A stretch of DNA of 7,421 nucleotides from Methylorubrum extorquens (GTDB taxonomy: Bacteria > Pseudomonadota > Alphaproteobacteria > Rhizobiales > Beijerinckiaceae): NCBI GenBank assembly GCA_019695455.1, contig JAEUAC010000152.1, forward strand, positions 1-7,421, in the 5' to 3' direction. The stretch's first letter is position 1, and the number at the start of each line of letters is the position of its first letter. The notes beneath the pieces were generated by a model. The model saw only the letters and a program-made list of their open reading frames with translations, searched no databases and had not been told where the DNA came from. This document shows, piece after piece, positions 1-6,486 of the stretch. The position numbers and the translations under genes are program-made.

Positions 1-2
1 CG

Positions 3-539
3 TCAGTGGCCGCTCTGGTCGGCGGCGCGGGTGGCTTCGAAGAGGAACCAGGTCCGACGCTCGGTCGCGTCGATGTATTCCTCGAGGAGGCTCGCGGTCG
101 CGATGTCGTCGTGCTCGTCGCAGACCTCGTGCGCGTCCCGCATGGCCTTGGCCATCGCCTTGTTGTCGTTCATCAGCTCGCGCAGCATGTCGAGCGGGCC
201 GACCAGCTCCTCGTCGTTGTCCTGGATGCTCTGCAGGCGCGAGATGTGGCCGATCGAGCGCAGCGTCGTGCCGGAGATCTTGCGGATGCGCTCGGCCAGC
301 GGGTCGGTCGTGGCGAAGATCTGCTCCGCGTGCTCGTCGAGCAGCAGGTGGTAGTCGCGGAAGTGCGGCCCGCTCATGTGCCAGTGGAAGTTCTTGGTCT
401 TGAGGTAGAGCGCGAACGCGTCGGCCACGAGGCCGTTGATGGCGTCGGAGACGGCCTGGACGCCTTCGGGCGCCAGATCGGTCGGGGTGTCGAGGTTCGA
501 TCCGGCCTTGCGCGTCGGGTTCTTGGCGATCTTGGCCAT
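3..539 (-). CDS. dps: Dps family DNA-protection mini-ferritin
   Basis: Cytoplasmic Dps protein. The family forms 12-subunit shells that oxidise Fe(II) with peroxide, store the iron and often coat DNA in starvation or oxidative stress. The 178-residue product shows the full inter-subunit ferroxidase set with the spacing of Listeria Dps: H52 (in FHWHM), H64, D68, D79 and E83. The N-terminal ~15 residues are basic (K3, K6, R10, K11), which fits a DNA-binding tail. It ends in TGA almost at the window edge. The open frame continues upstream to 707, but that part overlaps the end of bfr and reads as low-complexity Arg/Ala. The real start is the ATG at 539 (MAKIAKN) or the in-frame ATG at 548. I prefer 539 because a GACGGA stretch lies 8 bases before it. 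It is the last gene of the bfd-bfr-dps series, separated from bfr by a probable terminator, so it may have its own promoter. Function is confident; the start is less so. Confidence 0.93.
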   Translation of the reverse strand: MAKIAKNPTRKAGSNLDTPTDLAPEGVQAVSDAINGLVADAFALYLKTKNFHWHMSGPHFRDYHLLLDEHAEQIFATTDPLAERIRKISGTTLRSIGHISRLQSIQDNDEELVGPLDMLRELMNDNKAMAKAMRDAHEVCDEHDDIATASLLEEYIDATERRTWFLFEATRAADQSGH

Positions 540-564
540 GGTGGGCATCCGTCTCTGAAAGGGG

Positions 565-580
565 GGCGCGAAGACGCGCC
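565..580 (-). other. Short GC hairpin in the dps leader
   Basis: A perfect 6-bp stem, GGCGCG / CGCGCC, with a 4-base loop (TCTT on the minus strand) ends 17-26 bases before the possible dps starts. It would be in the 5' leader if transcription starts upstream of it. It could affect translation or mRNA stability. Short GC palindromes are frequent by chance in DNA this GC-rich, so this is only a weak call. Confidence 0.25.
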
Positions 581-596
581 GCGTGTCCCGAGAACG

Positions 597-630
597 GAAA
601 AGGGCGGGAGCCGTTCCGACGCCCGCCCTC
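597..630 (-). terminator. Probable intrinsic terminator downstream of bfr
   Basis: On the minus strand an 8-bp perfect stem (AGGGCGGG, 629 to 622, pairing with CCCGCCCT, 608 to 601) encloses a 13-base loop and runs directly into TTT (600-598), giving CCCTTTTCC. It starts 22 bases after the bfr stop codon. The T-run is short, as is common in high-GC alphaproteobacteria. It suggests that bfr transcription ends here at least in part and that dps is expressed separately or by read-through. Confidence 0.55.
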
Positions 631-651
631 GAATCGCGTTCGCGTGCGGCG

Positions 652-1164
652 TTACCCGCCGACGCCGGGCGCGCCCGAATGCTCGCCCTCGTCGATCTTG
701 CCGACATGCTTCTGGCTGTAGAGCGGCAGGCCGAGCTGGGCGACGAGGTTCAGCTGCGTCTCGAGGAAGTCGATGTGGCCTTCCTCGTCGGCGGCGAGCT
801 GTTCGAACAGGATCTTCGAGACGCGGTCGTTGACGCTCTCGCAGTACTTCGCGGCCTCGAGGTAGAGGGCGCGGGCCTCCTCCTCGGCCGCCAGGTCGCA
901 GCGCAGGATCTCCTCGACCGTCTGGCCGATGCGCAGCGGATCGAGGACCTGCAGGTTCGCGAACCCGTCCAGGAAGATGATGCGCTCCACGAAGCGGTCC
1001 GCATGCTCCATCTCCTCGATGGATTCCTTGCGCCACTTCTTGGCGAGCTCCTTGTATCCCCAATCGTCGAGCAGCCGGTAGTGAAGCCAGTACTGGCTCA
1101 CGGCCGTCAACTCGCTGCGCAATCCGCGATTGAGATACTCGATGACCTTGGCGTCGCCCTTCAT
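652..1164 (-). CDS. bfr: Bacterioferritin (haem-type ferritin)
   Basis: Cytoplasmic bacterioferritin, the subunit of a 24-mer iron-storage shell that oxidises Fe(II) at di-iron centres and stores a ferric mineral. All six ferroxidase ligands fall at the family's standard positions: E18, E51, H54, E94, E127 and H130. M52, the inter-subunit haem b ligand, is also present, so this is a haem-binding bacterioferritin that should accept electrons from Bfd. The product has 170 residues, about a dozen more than E. coli Bfr (158). The extra part is a Gly-rich tail ending GEHSGAPGVGG that lies beyond the four-helix bundle. The ATG at 1164 is preceded by GAAGGA with a 10-base gap. The gene is downstream of bfd (76 bases between) and upstream of dps. 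A sigma70-like promoter with an ICE-like palindrome over its -35 box precedes it, suggesting Irr-type iron control. Confidence 0.97.
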   Translation of the reverse strand: MKGDAKVIEYLNRGLRSELTAVSQYWLHYRLLDDWGYKELAKKWRKESIEEMEHADRFVERIIFLDGFANLQVLDPLRIGQTVEEILRCDLAAEEEARALYLEAAKYCESVNDRVSKILFEQLAADEEGHIDFLETQLNLVAQLGLPLYSQKHVGKIDEGEHSGAPGVGG

Positions 1165-1216
1165 GGCCGTCCCGTCCTTCCGCTGTCGCGAGGAGGTCTA
1201 GCGCGGCGCCGGGTCC

Positions 1217-1244
1217 ATTGTCCAGCTAGTTTAGAACGCTTCAA
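1217..1244 (-). promoter_or_regulatory. Predicted bfr promoter
   Basis: On the minus strand TTGAAG (1244 to 1239) is followed after 16 bases by GACAAT (1222 to 1217), each matching the sigma70 consensus hexamers at 4 of 6 positions. Transcription would start near 1210, giving a leader of about 45 bases before the bfr ATG. The -35 hexamer lies inside the ICE-like palindrome at 1230-1246, which is the usual place for a repressor site. It is assigned from consensus matching only. Confidence 0.4.
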
Positions 1245-1246
1245 GA
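1230..1246. promoter_or_regulatory. ICE/Irr-box-like palindrome over the bfr promoter
   Basis: TTTAGAACGCTTCAAGA has a left half identical to the iron-control-element half site as I recall it (TTTAGAA-N3-TTCTAAA, bound by the Fur-family regulator Irr in Rhizobiales). The right half matches at 5 of 7 positions. It overlaps both the bfd stop codon and the predicted bfr -35 box. In alphaproteobacteria Irr is known to repress bfr under iron limitation, so the position makes biological sense. No Irr gene is in the window. Confidence 0.5.
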
Positions 1247-1507
1247 GAAGGCCGGCATCTCCGCCGGGGCGTGCCGGTGCGCGTGGTCCGCCGTGCAGGA
1301 GAGCGGACAGGCGTCGCAGGCCTCGTCGGCCGCCGCGCCGAGCGCCTGCTCCATGATCGACCGGATGGTGCGGGCGCAGCGGCCGCAATTCGGCGAGCAG
1401 CCGAGGCAGCGATAGACCTGGGCGGGCGTGCGGGGACATCCCGGCCCGGGGCCGAGGCAGGCCCTCACGTCGCCGTCGGACAGGACGTTGCAGGAGCAGA
1501 CGATCAC
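1241..1507 (-). CDS. bfd: Bacterioferritin-associated ferredoxin (Bfd) with Cys/His-rich tail
   Basis: Small [2Fe-2S] protein of the BFD family that docks on bacterioferritin and passes electrons through its haem to release stored iron. The cluster motif is C4-x-C6 with C41-x-x-C44, close to E. coli Bfd (C4, C6, C39, C42), and the N-terminus MIVCSCNVLSD is typical. Two more cysteines (C34, C37) precede the CxxC pair. The protein has 88 residues against 64 in E. coli. The extra C-terminal part holds C64, C67, C71 and then H75, H77, H79, a possible second metal site. The start is GTG; there is no in-frame alternative close upstream, the cluster begins at residue 4, and no clear ribosome site is visible, so the mRNA may be leaderless or nearly so. 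It is followed by bfr on the same strand, which supports the assignment. Confidence 0.92.
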   Translation of the reverse strand: MIVCSCNVLSDGDVRACLGPGPGCPRTPAQVYRCLGCSPNCGRCARTIRSIMEQALGAAADEACDACPLSCTADHAHRHAPAEMPAFS

Positions 1508-1515
1508 GGGAAGCC

Positions 1516-1536
1516 AGTTTGGAAGAGTTCGAAACT
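1516..1536. promoter_or_regulatory. ICE/Irr-box-like palindrome between bfd and the YdeP-like gene
   Basis: The core TTTGGAAGAGTTCGAAA (1518-1534) is a 7-3-7 dyad with one mismatch, extended on both sides by AG/CT to a 9-bp dyad. Pattern and spacing match the iron control element recognised by Irr, and the left half resembles the second site at 1230-1246. It ends 8 bases upstream of the bfd GTG (core 10 bases away) and about 155 bases upstream of the divergent YdeP-like gene, so it could control either. No convincing -35/-10 pair was found for either direction here. Confidence 0.55.
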
Positions 1537-1691
1537 ACTCGCGTTATCAGTCTCTTAGCAGAGGTTCGGCGCCACCGCGAGTCCGCCGGGCCGCCCGCGC
1601 GTCGTCCTGTCGCGCGCCGGTAGCGTACCGTCCGCAACCGGCCCGGTGGTCCGGCCGTTGGCAACGCTCGAAGACAGAAGGCGGCGACACG

Positions 1692-3992
1692 ATGGGCGAC
1701 GAGAAGATCGAGGCCTACACGGGCCCGGCCGGCGGGTGGGGATCGGCCAAGTCGCTCCTGCGGAACCTCGTGCGGAACGGCATCCCGGCCTCCGGCAGCG
1801 CCATGCTCCTGAAGCAGAACAAGCCGGACGGGTTCATGTGCGTGTCCTGCGCCTGGGCCAAGCCGGCGCAGCCCCATCTGTTCGAATATTGCGAGAACGG
1901 CGCCAAGGCGACGCTGTGGGAGCAGACGCAGGCCCGCTGCGCGCCGGAGTTCTTCCGCCGCCACAGCGTCACGGAGCTGCTGTCCTGGCCGGATCACGAC
2001 CTCGAGAAGGCGGGCCGCCTCACGCACCCGATGCGCTACGACCCCGCGAGCGACCGCTACCGGCCCGTCTCGTGGGCGGACGCCGCGGCCGAGATCGGGC
2101 GCGAGCTGAAGGCCATCGACCCGAAGGCGGCCGTCTTCTACGCGTCCGGCCGGGCGTCGCTCGAGACGAGCTACATGTATGCGCTGTTCGCGCGCCTCTA
2201 CGGGCACAACAACCTGCCCGACTCGTCCAACATGTGCCACGAGACGACGTCGGTCGCGCTGCCGCAATCCATCGGCTCGCCGGTCGGGACCGTGCTGCTG
2301 GAGGACATCGACCAGGCCGATTGCATGCTCTTCTTCGGGCACAACATCGGCTCGAACGCGCCCCGCATCCTGCATCCGCTGCAGGAGGCCCGCCGCCGCG
2401 GGGTGCCGATCCTCACCTTCAATCCCCTGCGGGAGCGCGGCCTCGAGCGCTTCACCAACCCGCAGAGCCCGATCGAGATGGTGACGGGCGCCTCCACGCA
2501 GATCTCGACCCAGTACCACCAGGTGAAGGCGGGCGGGGACATCGCGGCCATCACGGGCATGTGCAAGGCGCTCCTCGCCCTGGACCGCGAGGCCGAGCGG
2601 GCCGGCACGGCGCGCGTCGTCGACGTCGCGTTCGTGGCCGGGCACACGCACGGGCTCGACGCCTTCATGCGCTATTGCGACGGCCAGGACTGGGCCGCGA
2701 TCGAGCACCGGTCGGGCCTGACGCGCGAGGCGCTGGAGGCCGCGACCGCCGTCTACGCGCGCGCCAAGGCCGCCATCGGCTTCTACGGCATGGGGCTGAC
2801 GCAGCACCGGTTGGGCGCCGAGACGGTCGGCATGCTGGTCAACCTGCTGCTGCTGCGCGGCCACATGGGGCGGCCCGGCGCCGGCATCTGCCCCATCCGC
2901 GGCCATTCCAACGTGCAGGGCCAGCGCACCGTCGGCATCTCGGAGAAGCCCGAGCTCGTGCCGCTGGACCGTCTGGCGGAGCAATACGGGTTCGAGCCGC
3001 CGCGCGACGAGGGCCGGACCACCGTCGAGGCCTGCAGGGGCATCCTCGACGGGTCCGTCCGGGCCTTCGTGGCTCTCGGCGGCAACTTCGTGCGGGCCGT
3101 GCCCGACACGAACCCGATGGAGGAGGCCTGGCGACGTCTCCGGCTCAGCGTCCAGATCTCCACCAAGCTGAACCGCAACCACCTCGTCACGGGCGAGGTC
3201 TCCTACATCCTGCCCTGCCTCGGCCGGATCGAGATCGACCGGCAGGCCTCCGGCCCGCAGATCGTGACGATGGAGGATTCGACCGCCTGCTTCCATCCGT
3301 CCCGGGGCGTCGCCCGCCCGGTCGGCCCGCAGGTGCGGTCCGAGCCCTGGATCGTGGCCGAGCTCGCCAAGGCGACGCTGCCGCCGAATCCGCGCGTCGA
3401 CTGGGACGGCTGGGTCGGCGATTACGGCCGGGTGCGGGACGCGATCGAGGCGACCTACCCGGACCTCTTCCAGGACTTCAACGCGCGGCTCGACCAGCCG
3501 GGCGGCATCGTGAAGCCGCTCCCCGCGCGCGAGCGCGTGTGGAAGACGAAGACCGGGCTCGCGAACTTCATCGTCCCGCCCGGCCTCGAGGCCGATCCGG
3601 ACATGGCGGGCGGCGCGGCGGCGGCCCGCGACGTCCTGGACCTCATCACGCTGCGCTCGAACGACCAGTTCAACACGACGATCTACGGGTACGACGACCG
3701 GTTCCGGGGCGTCGACGGCACCCGCGAGATCGTCTTCATGAACCGGGACGATCTCGCGCGGCTGGGCCTCGCCGACGGCGAGCGGGTCGATCTCTCGACC
3801 GTGGCGGACGACGGCGTGGACCGGACCGTCCGCGGCCTGCGGATCATCGCCTACGACATCCCGCCCGGCAATTGCGGCGGCTACTACCCGGAGCTGAACG
3901 TGCTGCTGCCGCTCTGGCACCACGACCAGCAGTCGAAGACCCCGGCCGCGAAGTCGATCCCGGTCCGCGTCGCGCGGAGCGCGCCGGACTGA
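1692..3992 (+). CDS. FdhF/YdeP family molybdopterin oxidoreductase (formate-dehydrogenase-alpha-like)
   Basis: A 766-residue cytoplasmic protein (no signal peptide or Tat motif) of the FdhF/YdeP family; length and architecture agree with E. coli YdeP (about 760). Near the N-terminus, CVSCAW (C50, C53) and YCENGAK (C67) form the family's Fe-S motif; C83 is a further cysteine nearby. The molybdopterin domain has the adjacent Cys-His (C182, H183, in SSNMCHE) that aligns with the Mo-ligand SeCys/Cys-His of formate dehydrogenases. A Gly-rich segment follows at about 390-415 (GHMGRPGAG, GHSNVQGQRT). The dinucleotide-binding domain fills roughly the last 120 residues (LRSNDQFNTTIYGYDD). The substrate is not known from sequence: formate oxidation is possible, and YdeP in E. 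coli is linked to acid resistance. The Methylobacterium Fdh4 catalytic subunit may be of this type, but I cannot confirm that. The ATG at 1692 has AGAAGG 10 bases upstream. The gene is divergent from bfd and converges on the P450 gene. Confidence 0.92.
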   Translation: MGDEKIEAYTGPAGGWGSAKSLLRNLVRNGIPASGSAMLLKQNKPDGFMCVSCAWAKPAQPHLFEYCENGAKATLWEQTQARCAPEFFRRHSVTELLSWPDHDLEKAGRLTHPMRYDPASDRYRPVSWADAAAEIGRELKAIDPKAAVFYASGRASLETSYMYALFARLYGHNNLPDSSNMCHETTSVALPQSIGSPVGTVLLEDIDQADCMLFFGHNIGSNAPRILHPLQEARRRGVPILTFNPLRERGLERFTNPQSPIEMVTGASTQISTQYHQVKAGGDIAAITGMCKALLALDREAERAGTARVVDVAFVAGHTHGLDAFMRYCDGQDWAAIEHRSGLTREALEAATAVYARAKAAIGFYGMGLTQHRLGAETVGMLVNLLLLRGHMGRPGAGICPIRGHSNVQGQRTVGISEKPELVPLDRLAEQYGFEPPRDEGRTTVEACRGILDGSVRAFVALGGNFVRAVPDTNPMEEAWRRLRLSVQISTKLNRNHLVTGEVSYILPCLGRIEIDRQASGPQIVTMEDSTACFHPSRGVARPVGPQVRSEPWIVAELAKATLPPNPRVDWDGWVGDYGRVRDAIEATYPDLFQDFNARLDQPGGIVKPLPARERVWKTKTGLANFIVPPGLEADPDMAGGAAAARDVLDLITLRSNDQFNTTIYGYDDRFRGVDGTREIVFMNRDDLARLGLADGERVDLSTVADDGVDRTVRGLRIIAYDIPPGNCGGYYPELNVLLPLWHHDQQSKTPAAKSIPVRVARSAPD

Positions 3993-4005
3993 GCCCGGGC
4001 GGGCG

Positions 4006-5223
4006 TCAGGCGCCGAGATCGGCCGGGAGGGCGGCGAAGCCGCGGAAGCGGACCCGGTTGCCCCGGACCGGCGGGCCGGCGAGGCGGTAATCCTGGAAGC
4101 GGGCCAGGAAGCGGTTCAGGGCGACCCGGCCCTCCAGCCGCGCCACCGCCATGCCGACGCATTGGTGGATGCCGCTCGCGAAGGCGAGATGCCGGTTCGG
4201 CTGCCGCGCGACGTCGAACCGGTCCGGGTCCGGGAACTGGTCCGGATCGCGGTTGGCCGCCCCGATCGCGATCGTGATGCCGGTTCCGGCCGGCAGCACG
4301 GTGCCGCCGAGCTCGGTCTCGACCGTGGTGGCGCGGTTGCCGAGCTGGTTCGAGCTCTCGAAGCGCAGGATCTCCTCGACGGCGAGGCGGGCGAGGTCCG
4401 GCGCCTCGACGAGCCGCCGCCGCGCCGCCCCATCCTCGGCCAGGACGTGCAGGCCGTTGCCGATCAGGTTCGTCGTCGTCTCGTGGCCCGCGTTCAGGAT
4501 GAAGATGCAGTTCTGCAGGAGCTCCGGCTCCGTCAGGCGCTCGCCGTCCTGCTCGCCCGCGATCAGCCGGGTCAGGATGTCCTTCTCGGGATCGCCCGGC
4601 CGGGCCCGCCGGTCCGCGACCAGCCCCTCGAGGTAGGCGATGAACGCCGAGACCGCCGCGTTGCCGGGATCGAGCCGGGCGGGGTCCCGTCCCGGTTCCA
4701 GCGCGCCCAGGATCGCGAGCGACCAGTCCCGCAGCGGCTCCCGGTCGGCGAGCGGCACGCCCAGGAGGTTGCCGATCACGTCGACGGGGATCGCGGCCGC
4801 GAAATCCTCGACGAGGTCGGCCGTGCCCCGCGCCGCCATGCGGTCGAGCAGCGCGTCGACGAGCGTCACGACGCCCGGCTCCATGGCGGCCACCGCGCGC
4901 GGCGTGAGCGCGCCCGCGATGATGCGCCGGACCCGCGTGTGCCGCGGCGGGTCGTTGAAGACGAGGCTCGTCGTGTGGTGGTCGAAGAGCGGGGAGGGGC
5001 CGAACTTGGCGCCGAACTCCACCACCTTGTCGGACGAGAAGGTGGCGGAGTCCTTGTAGATGCGCTCCGCCTCGGCGTAGCGCGTGACGAGCACGCCGCC
5101 GTCCGGGAGCCGGTGGACCGGCGCGTGCTCCCGCAGCGCCCGCCAGACCGGATAGGGATCCTCGTGGAACCCCGCCGGCAGCCGCTGCAGGTCGAAGGAA
5201 CGCGCGGTCGCGGCGGGGTCCAC
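4006..5223 (-). CDS. Cytochrome P450 (soluble bacterial, class I type)
   Basis: A 405-residue soluble P450 monooxygenase, the usual length for bacterial enzymes that receive electrons from a ferredoxin and its reductase. Visible landmarks are the helix-C motif NDPPRHTRVRR (90-100), the I-helix AGHETT (245-250) with the acid/Thr pair for O2 activation, the ExxR pair E284/R287, and the haem loop FASGIHQCVG with thiolate ligand C355, followed by ARLEG. All key residues are intact, so an active enzyme is expected. The start is GTG, 5 bases after the stop of the upstream binding-protein gene. A GGGGG run 9 bases before it could be the ribosome site, and no other in-frame start occurs before residue 114. 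The arrangement implies co-transcription and translational coupling. The substrate cannot be told from sequence; the coupled transport protein suggests a small imported molecule. No ferredoxin or reductase partner is in the window. Confidence 0.95.
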   Translation of the reverse strand: MDPAATARSFDLQRLPAGFHEDPYPVWRALREHAPVHRLPDGGVLVTRYAEAERIYKDSATFSSDKVVEFGAKFGPSPLFDHHTTSLVFNDPPRHTRVRRIIAGALTPRAVAAMEPGVVTLVDALLDRMAARGTADLVEDFAAAIPVDVIGNLLGVPLADREPLRDWSLAILGALEPGRDPARLDPGNAAVSAFIAYLEGLVADRRARPGDPEKDILTRLIAGEQDGERLTEPELLQNCIFILNAGHETTTNLIGNGLHVLAEDGAARRRLVEAPDLARLAVEEILRFESSNQLGNRATTVETELGGTVLPAGTGITIAIGAANRDPDQFPDPDRFDVARQPNRHLAFASGIHQCVGMAVARLEGRVALNRFLARFQDYRLAGPPVRGNRVRFRGFAALPADLGA

Positions 5224-5228
5224 GGCGC

Positions 5229-6437
5229 TCAGCCCCCGCAGGCGGGGTTCATGGGCAGGAACGCCTCCGAGGCCGGGATCGCGCGGATCGCCTCGTAGTA
5301 GTCCCAGGGCGCCTTGGACTGCTCCGGGGTCTTCACGCGGTAGAGCACGGGATCGTAGAGGAGCCGGCCGTCGCCCCGCAGCTGCGCCTCGCGCCCGAAG
5401 AACGCGACGGGAGCGGCCCGCATGGCCTTGTTCACGGCCACGGCCTCGTCCGTCCCGGCCGTCTCCGCCGCCTTCAGGTAGTGCAGCACGGACGTGTAGA
5501 CGAGCGCGTGGTTCTTCGTAGGCATGGTGCCGACCGCATCGAAGAAGCGCTTGGCGAAGGCGCGCGTCGCCTCGTTCTGGTCCCAGTAGAAGGCCTCGGA
5601 GAAGGTCAGGTTCTGGGCGACCGGCAGGCCGAGCGCGTGGATGTCCGTGATGTAGACGAGGAAGCCCGTCATGGTCTGGCTGCCGGCCATGAGGCCGAAC
5701 TCGTTCGCCTGCTTGATCGCCTTCGAGAAGTCGTCGCCGACCGCCGCGAAGCCGACCACGTCGGCGCCCGACGATTGCGCCGACAGGAGGAAGGACGAGT
5801 AGTCGGCGTTGTTCAGCGGGAACTTGGACGCCCCGACCACCTTGCCGCCGAGAGAGAGCACGCGGTCCGAGGCCTCCTTCTGCAGCGCGGCCCCGAAGGC
5901 GTGGTCGACGGTGATGAAATACCAGGACTTGCCGCCGCGTTCGAAGACGGCGCGCGCCGTGCCGGCCGTCAGGGCGTGCGTGTCGTCCGTCCAGTGCGAG
6001 CTGACGGGCGAGCAGAGCTTGGACGTGAAGTCGGAGGTCGCCGCCGCCGTGATCATGACGGTGCGGCCCTTCTCCTTGGCGACCTGCTGCACGGCGAGCG
6101 CGATGGCCGTGACGGGCAGGTCGACCACCGCGTCCACGCGCTCCGTGTCGAACCAGCGCCGCGCGATGGTGGAGGCGACGTCCGGCTTGTTCTGGTGGTC
6201 GGCGGAGACGATCTCGACCTTCTTGCCGCGCACGGTGCCGCCCGCGTCGCGCAGCGCCATCTCGGCCGCCGCGACCGACCCCTTGCCGCCCGAATCCGCG
6301 TAGGGGCCCGAGAGGTCGGTGAGGACGCCGATCCGCACGACGTCGTCGGAGACCTGGGCCGCAGCCCCGAGGGGCGCGAGCCCGGCGAGGCAGGCCAAGG
6401 CCGCCGTGGCATAGGATGTCAGCGTACGCCGTCTCAT
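5229..6437 (-). CDS. ABC transporter substrate-binding protein (branched-chain amino acid type)
   Basis: A 402-residue periplasmic solute-binding protein of the Leu/Ile/Val-binding type (Peripla_BP_6). A Sec signal peptide covers residues 1-27 (MRRR, hydrophobic core, cleavage likely at AAA|Q). C16 does not sit in a good lipobox, so it is predicted to be soluble, not a lipoprotein. The mature N-terminus VRIGVLTDLSGPYAD is the family hallmark, followed by alternating periplasmic-binding-protein folds. C142 and C400 are the only mature cysteines and may form a disulphide. The ATG at 6437 has GGGAGG 5 bases upstream and begins the signal peptide, so it is preferred over the longer open frame reaching 6656. 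Such proteins normally work with two permeases and two ATPases, none of which is present, so it is an orphan here. It is translationally linked to the P450 gene. The ligand is unknown; amino acids, amides, aromatic acids and others are bound by this family. Confidence 0.93.
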   Translation of the reverse strand: MRRRTLTSYATAALACLAGLAPLGAAAQVSDDVVRIGVLTDLSGPYADSGGKGSVAAAEMALRDAGGTVRGKKVEIVSADHQNKPDVASTIARRWFDTERVDAVVDLPVTAIALAVQQVAKEKGRTVMITAAATSDFTSKLCSPVSSHWTDDTHALTAGTARAVFERGGKSWYFITVDHAFGAALQKEASDRVLSLGGKVVGASKFPLNNADYSSFLLSAQSSGADVVGFAAVGDDFSKAIKQANEFGLMAGSQTMTGFLVYITDIHALGLPVAQNLTFSEAFYWDQNEATRAFAKRFFDAVGTMPTKNHALVYTSVLHYLKAAETAGTDEAVAVNKAMRAAPVAFFGREAQLRGDGRLLYDPVLYRVKTPEQSKAPWDYYEAIRAIPASEAFLPMNPACGG

Positions 6438-6486
6438 CTCGTCCTCCCGTGCGCGGTCCAGGATCGCGCTTGACCGCACCAAAGAG

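Noticed and set aside
1656..1666. Palindrome CGTTGGCAACG 25 bases before the YdeP-like start
   Set aside because: Only a 5-bp arm on each side; too short to call an operator without comparative data.
1428..1691. Upstream extension of the YdeP-like gene to 1428
   Set aside because: It would overlap bfd on the other strand and reads as Arg/Pro/Ser-rich low complexity; the ATG at 1692 has a ribosome site and the correct family length.
1161..3923. A 920-codon open frame on the minus strand antisense to the YdeP-like gene
   Set aside because: High-GC codon bias removes stops from the opposite strand. The product is an Arg/Val/Asp-rich string without any family motif, while the plus-strand frame is a clear molybdoenzyme.
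4162..5298. A 378-codon plus-strand open frame opposite the P450 gene
   Set aside because: It is a shadow frame: low-complexity Arg/Val/Glu-rich translation, while the minus strand carries every P450 motif.
5481..6473. A 330-codon plus-strand open frame opposite the binding-protein gene
   Set aside because: Shadow frame with biased composition and no recognisable domain.
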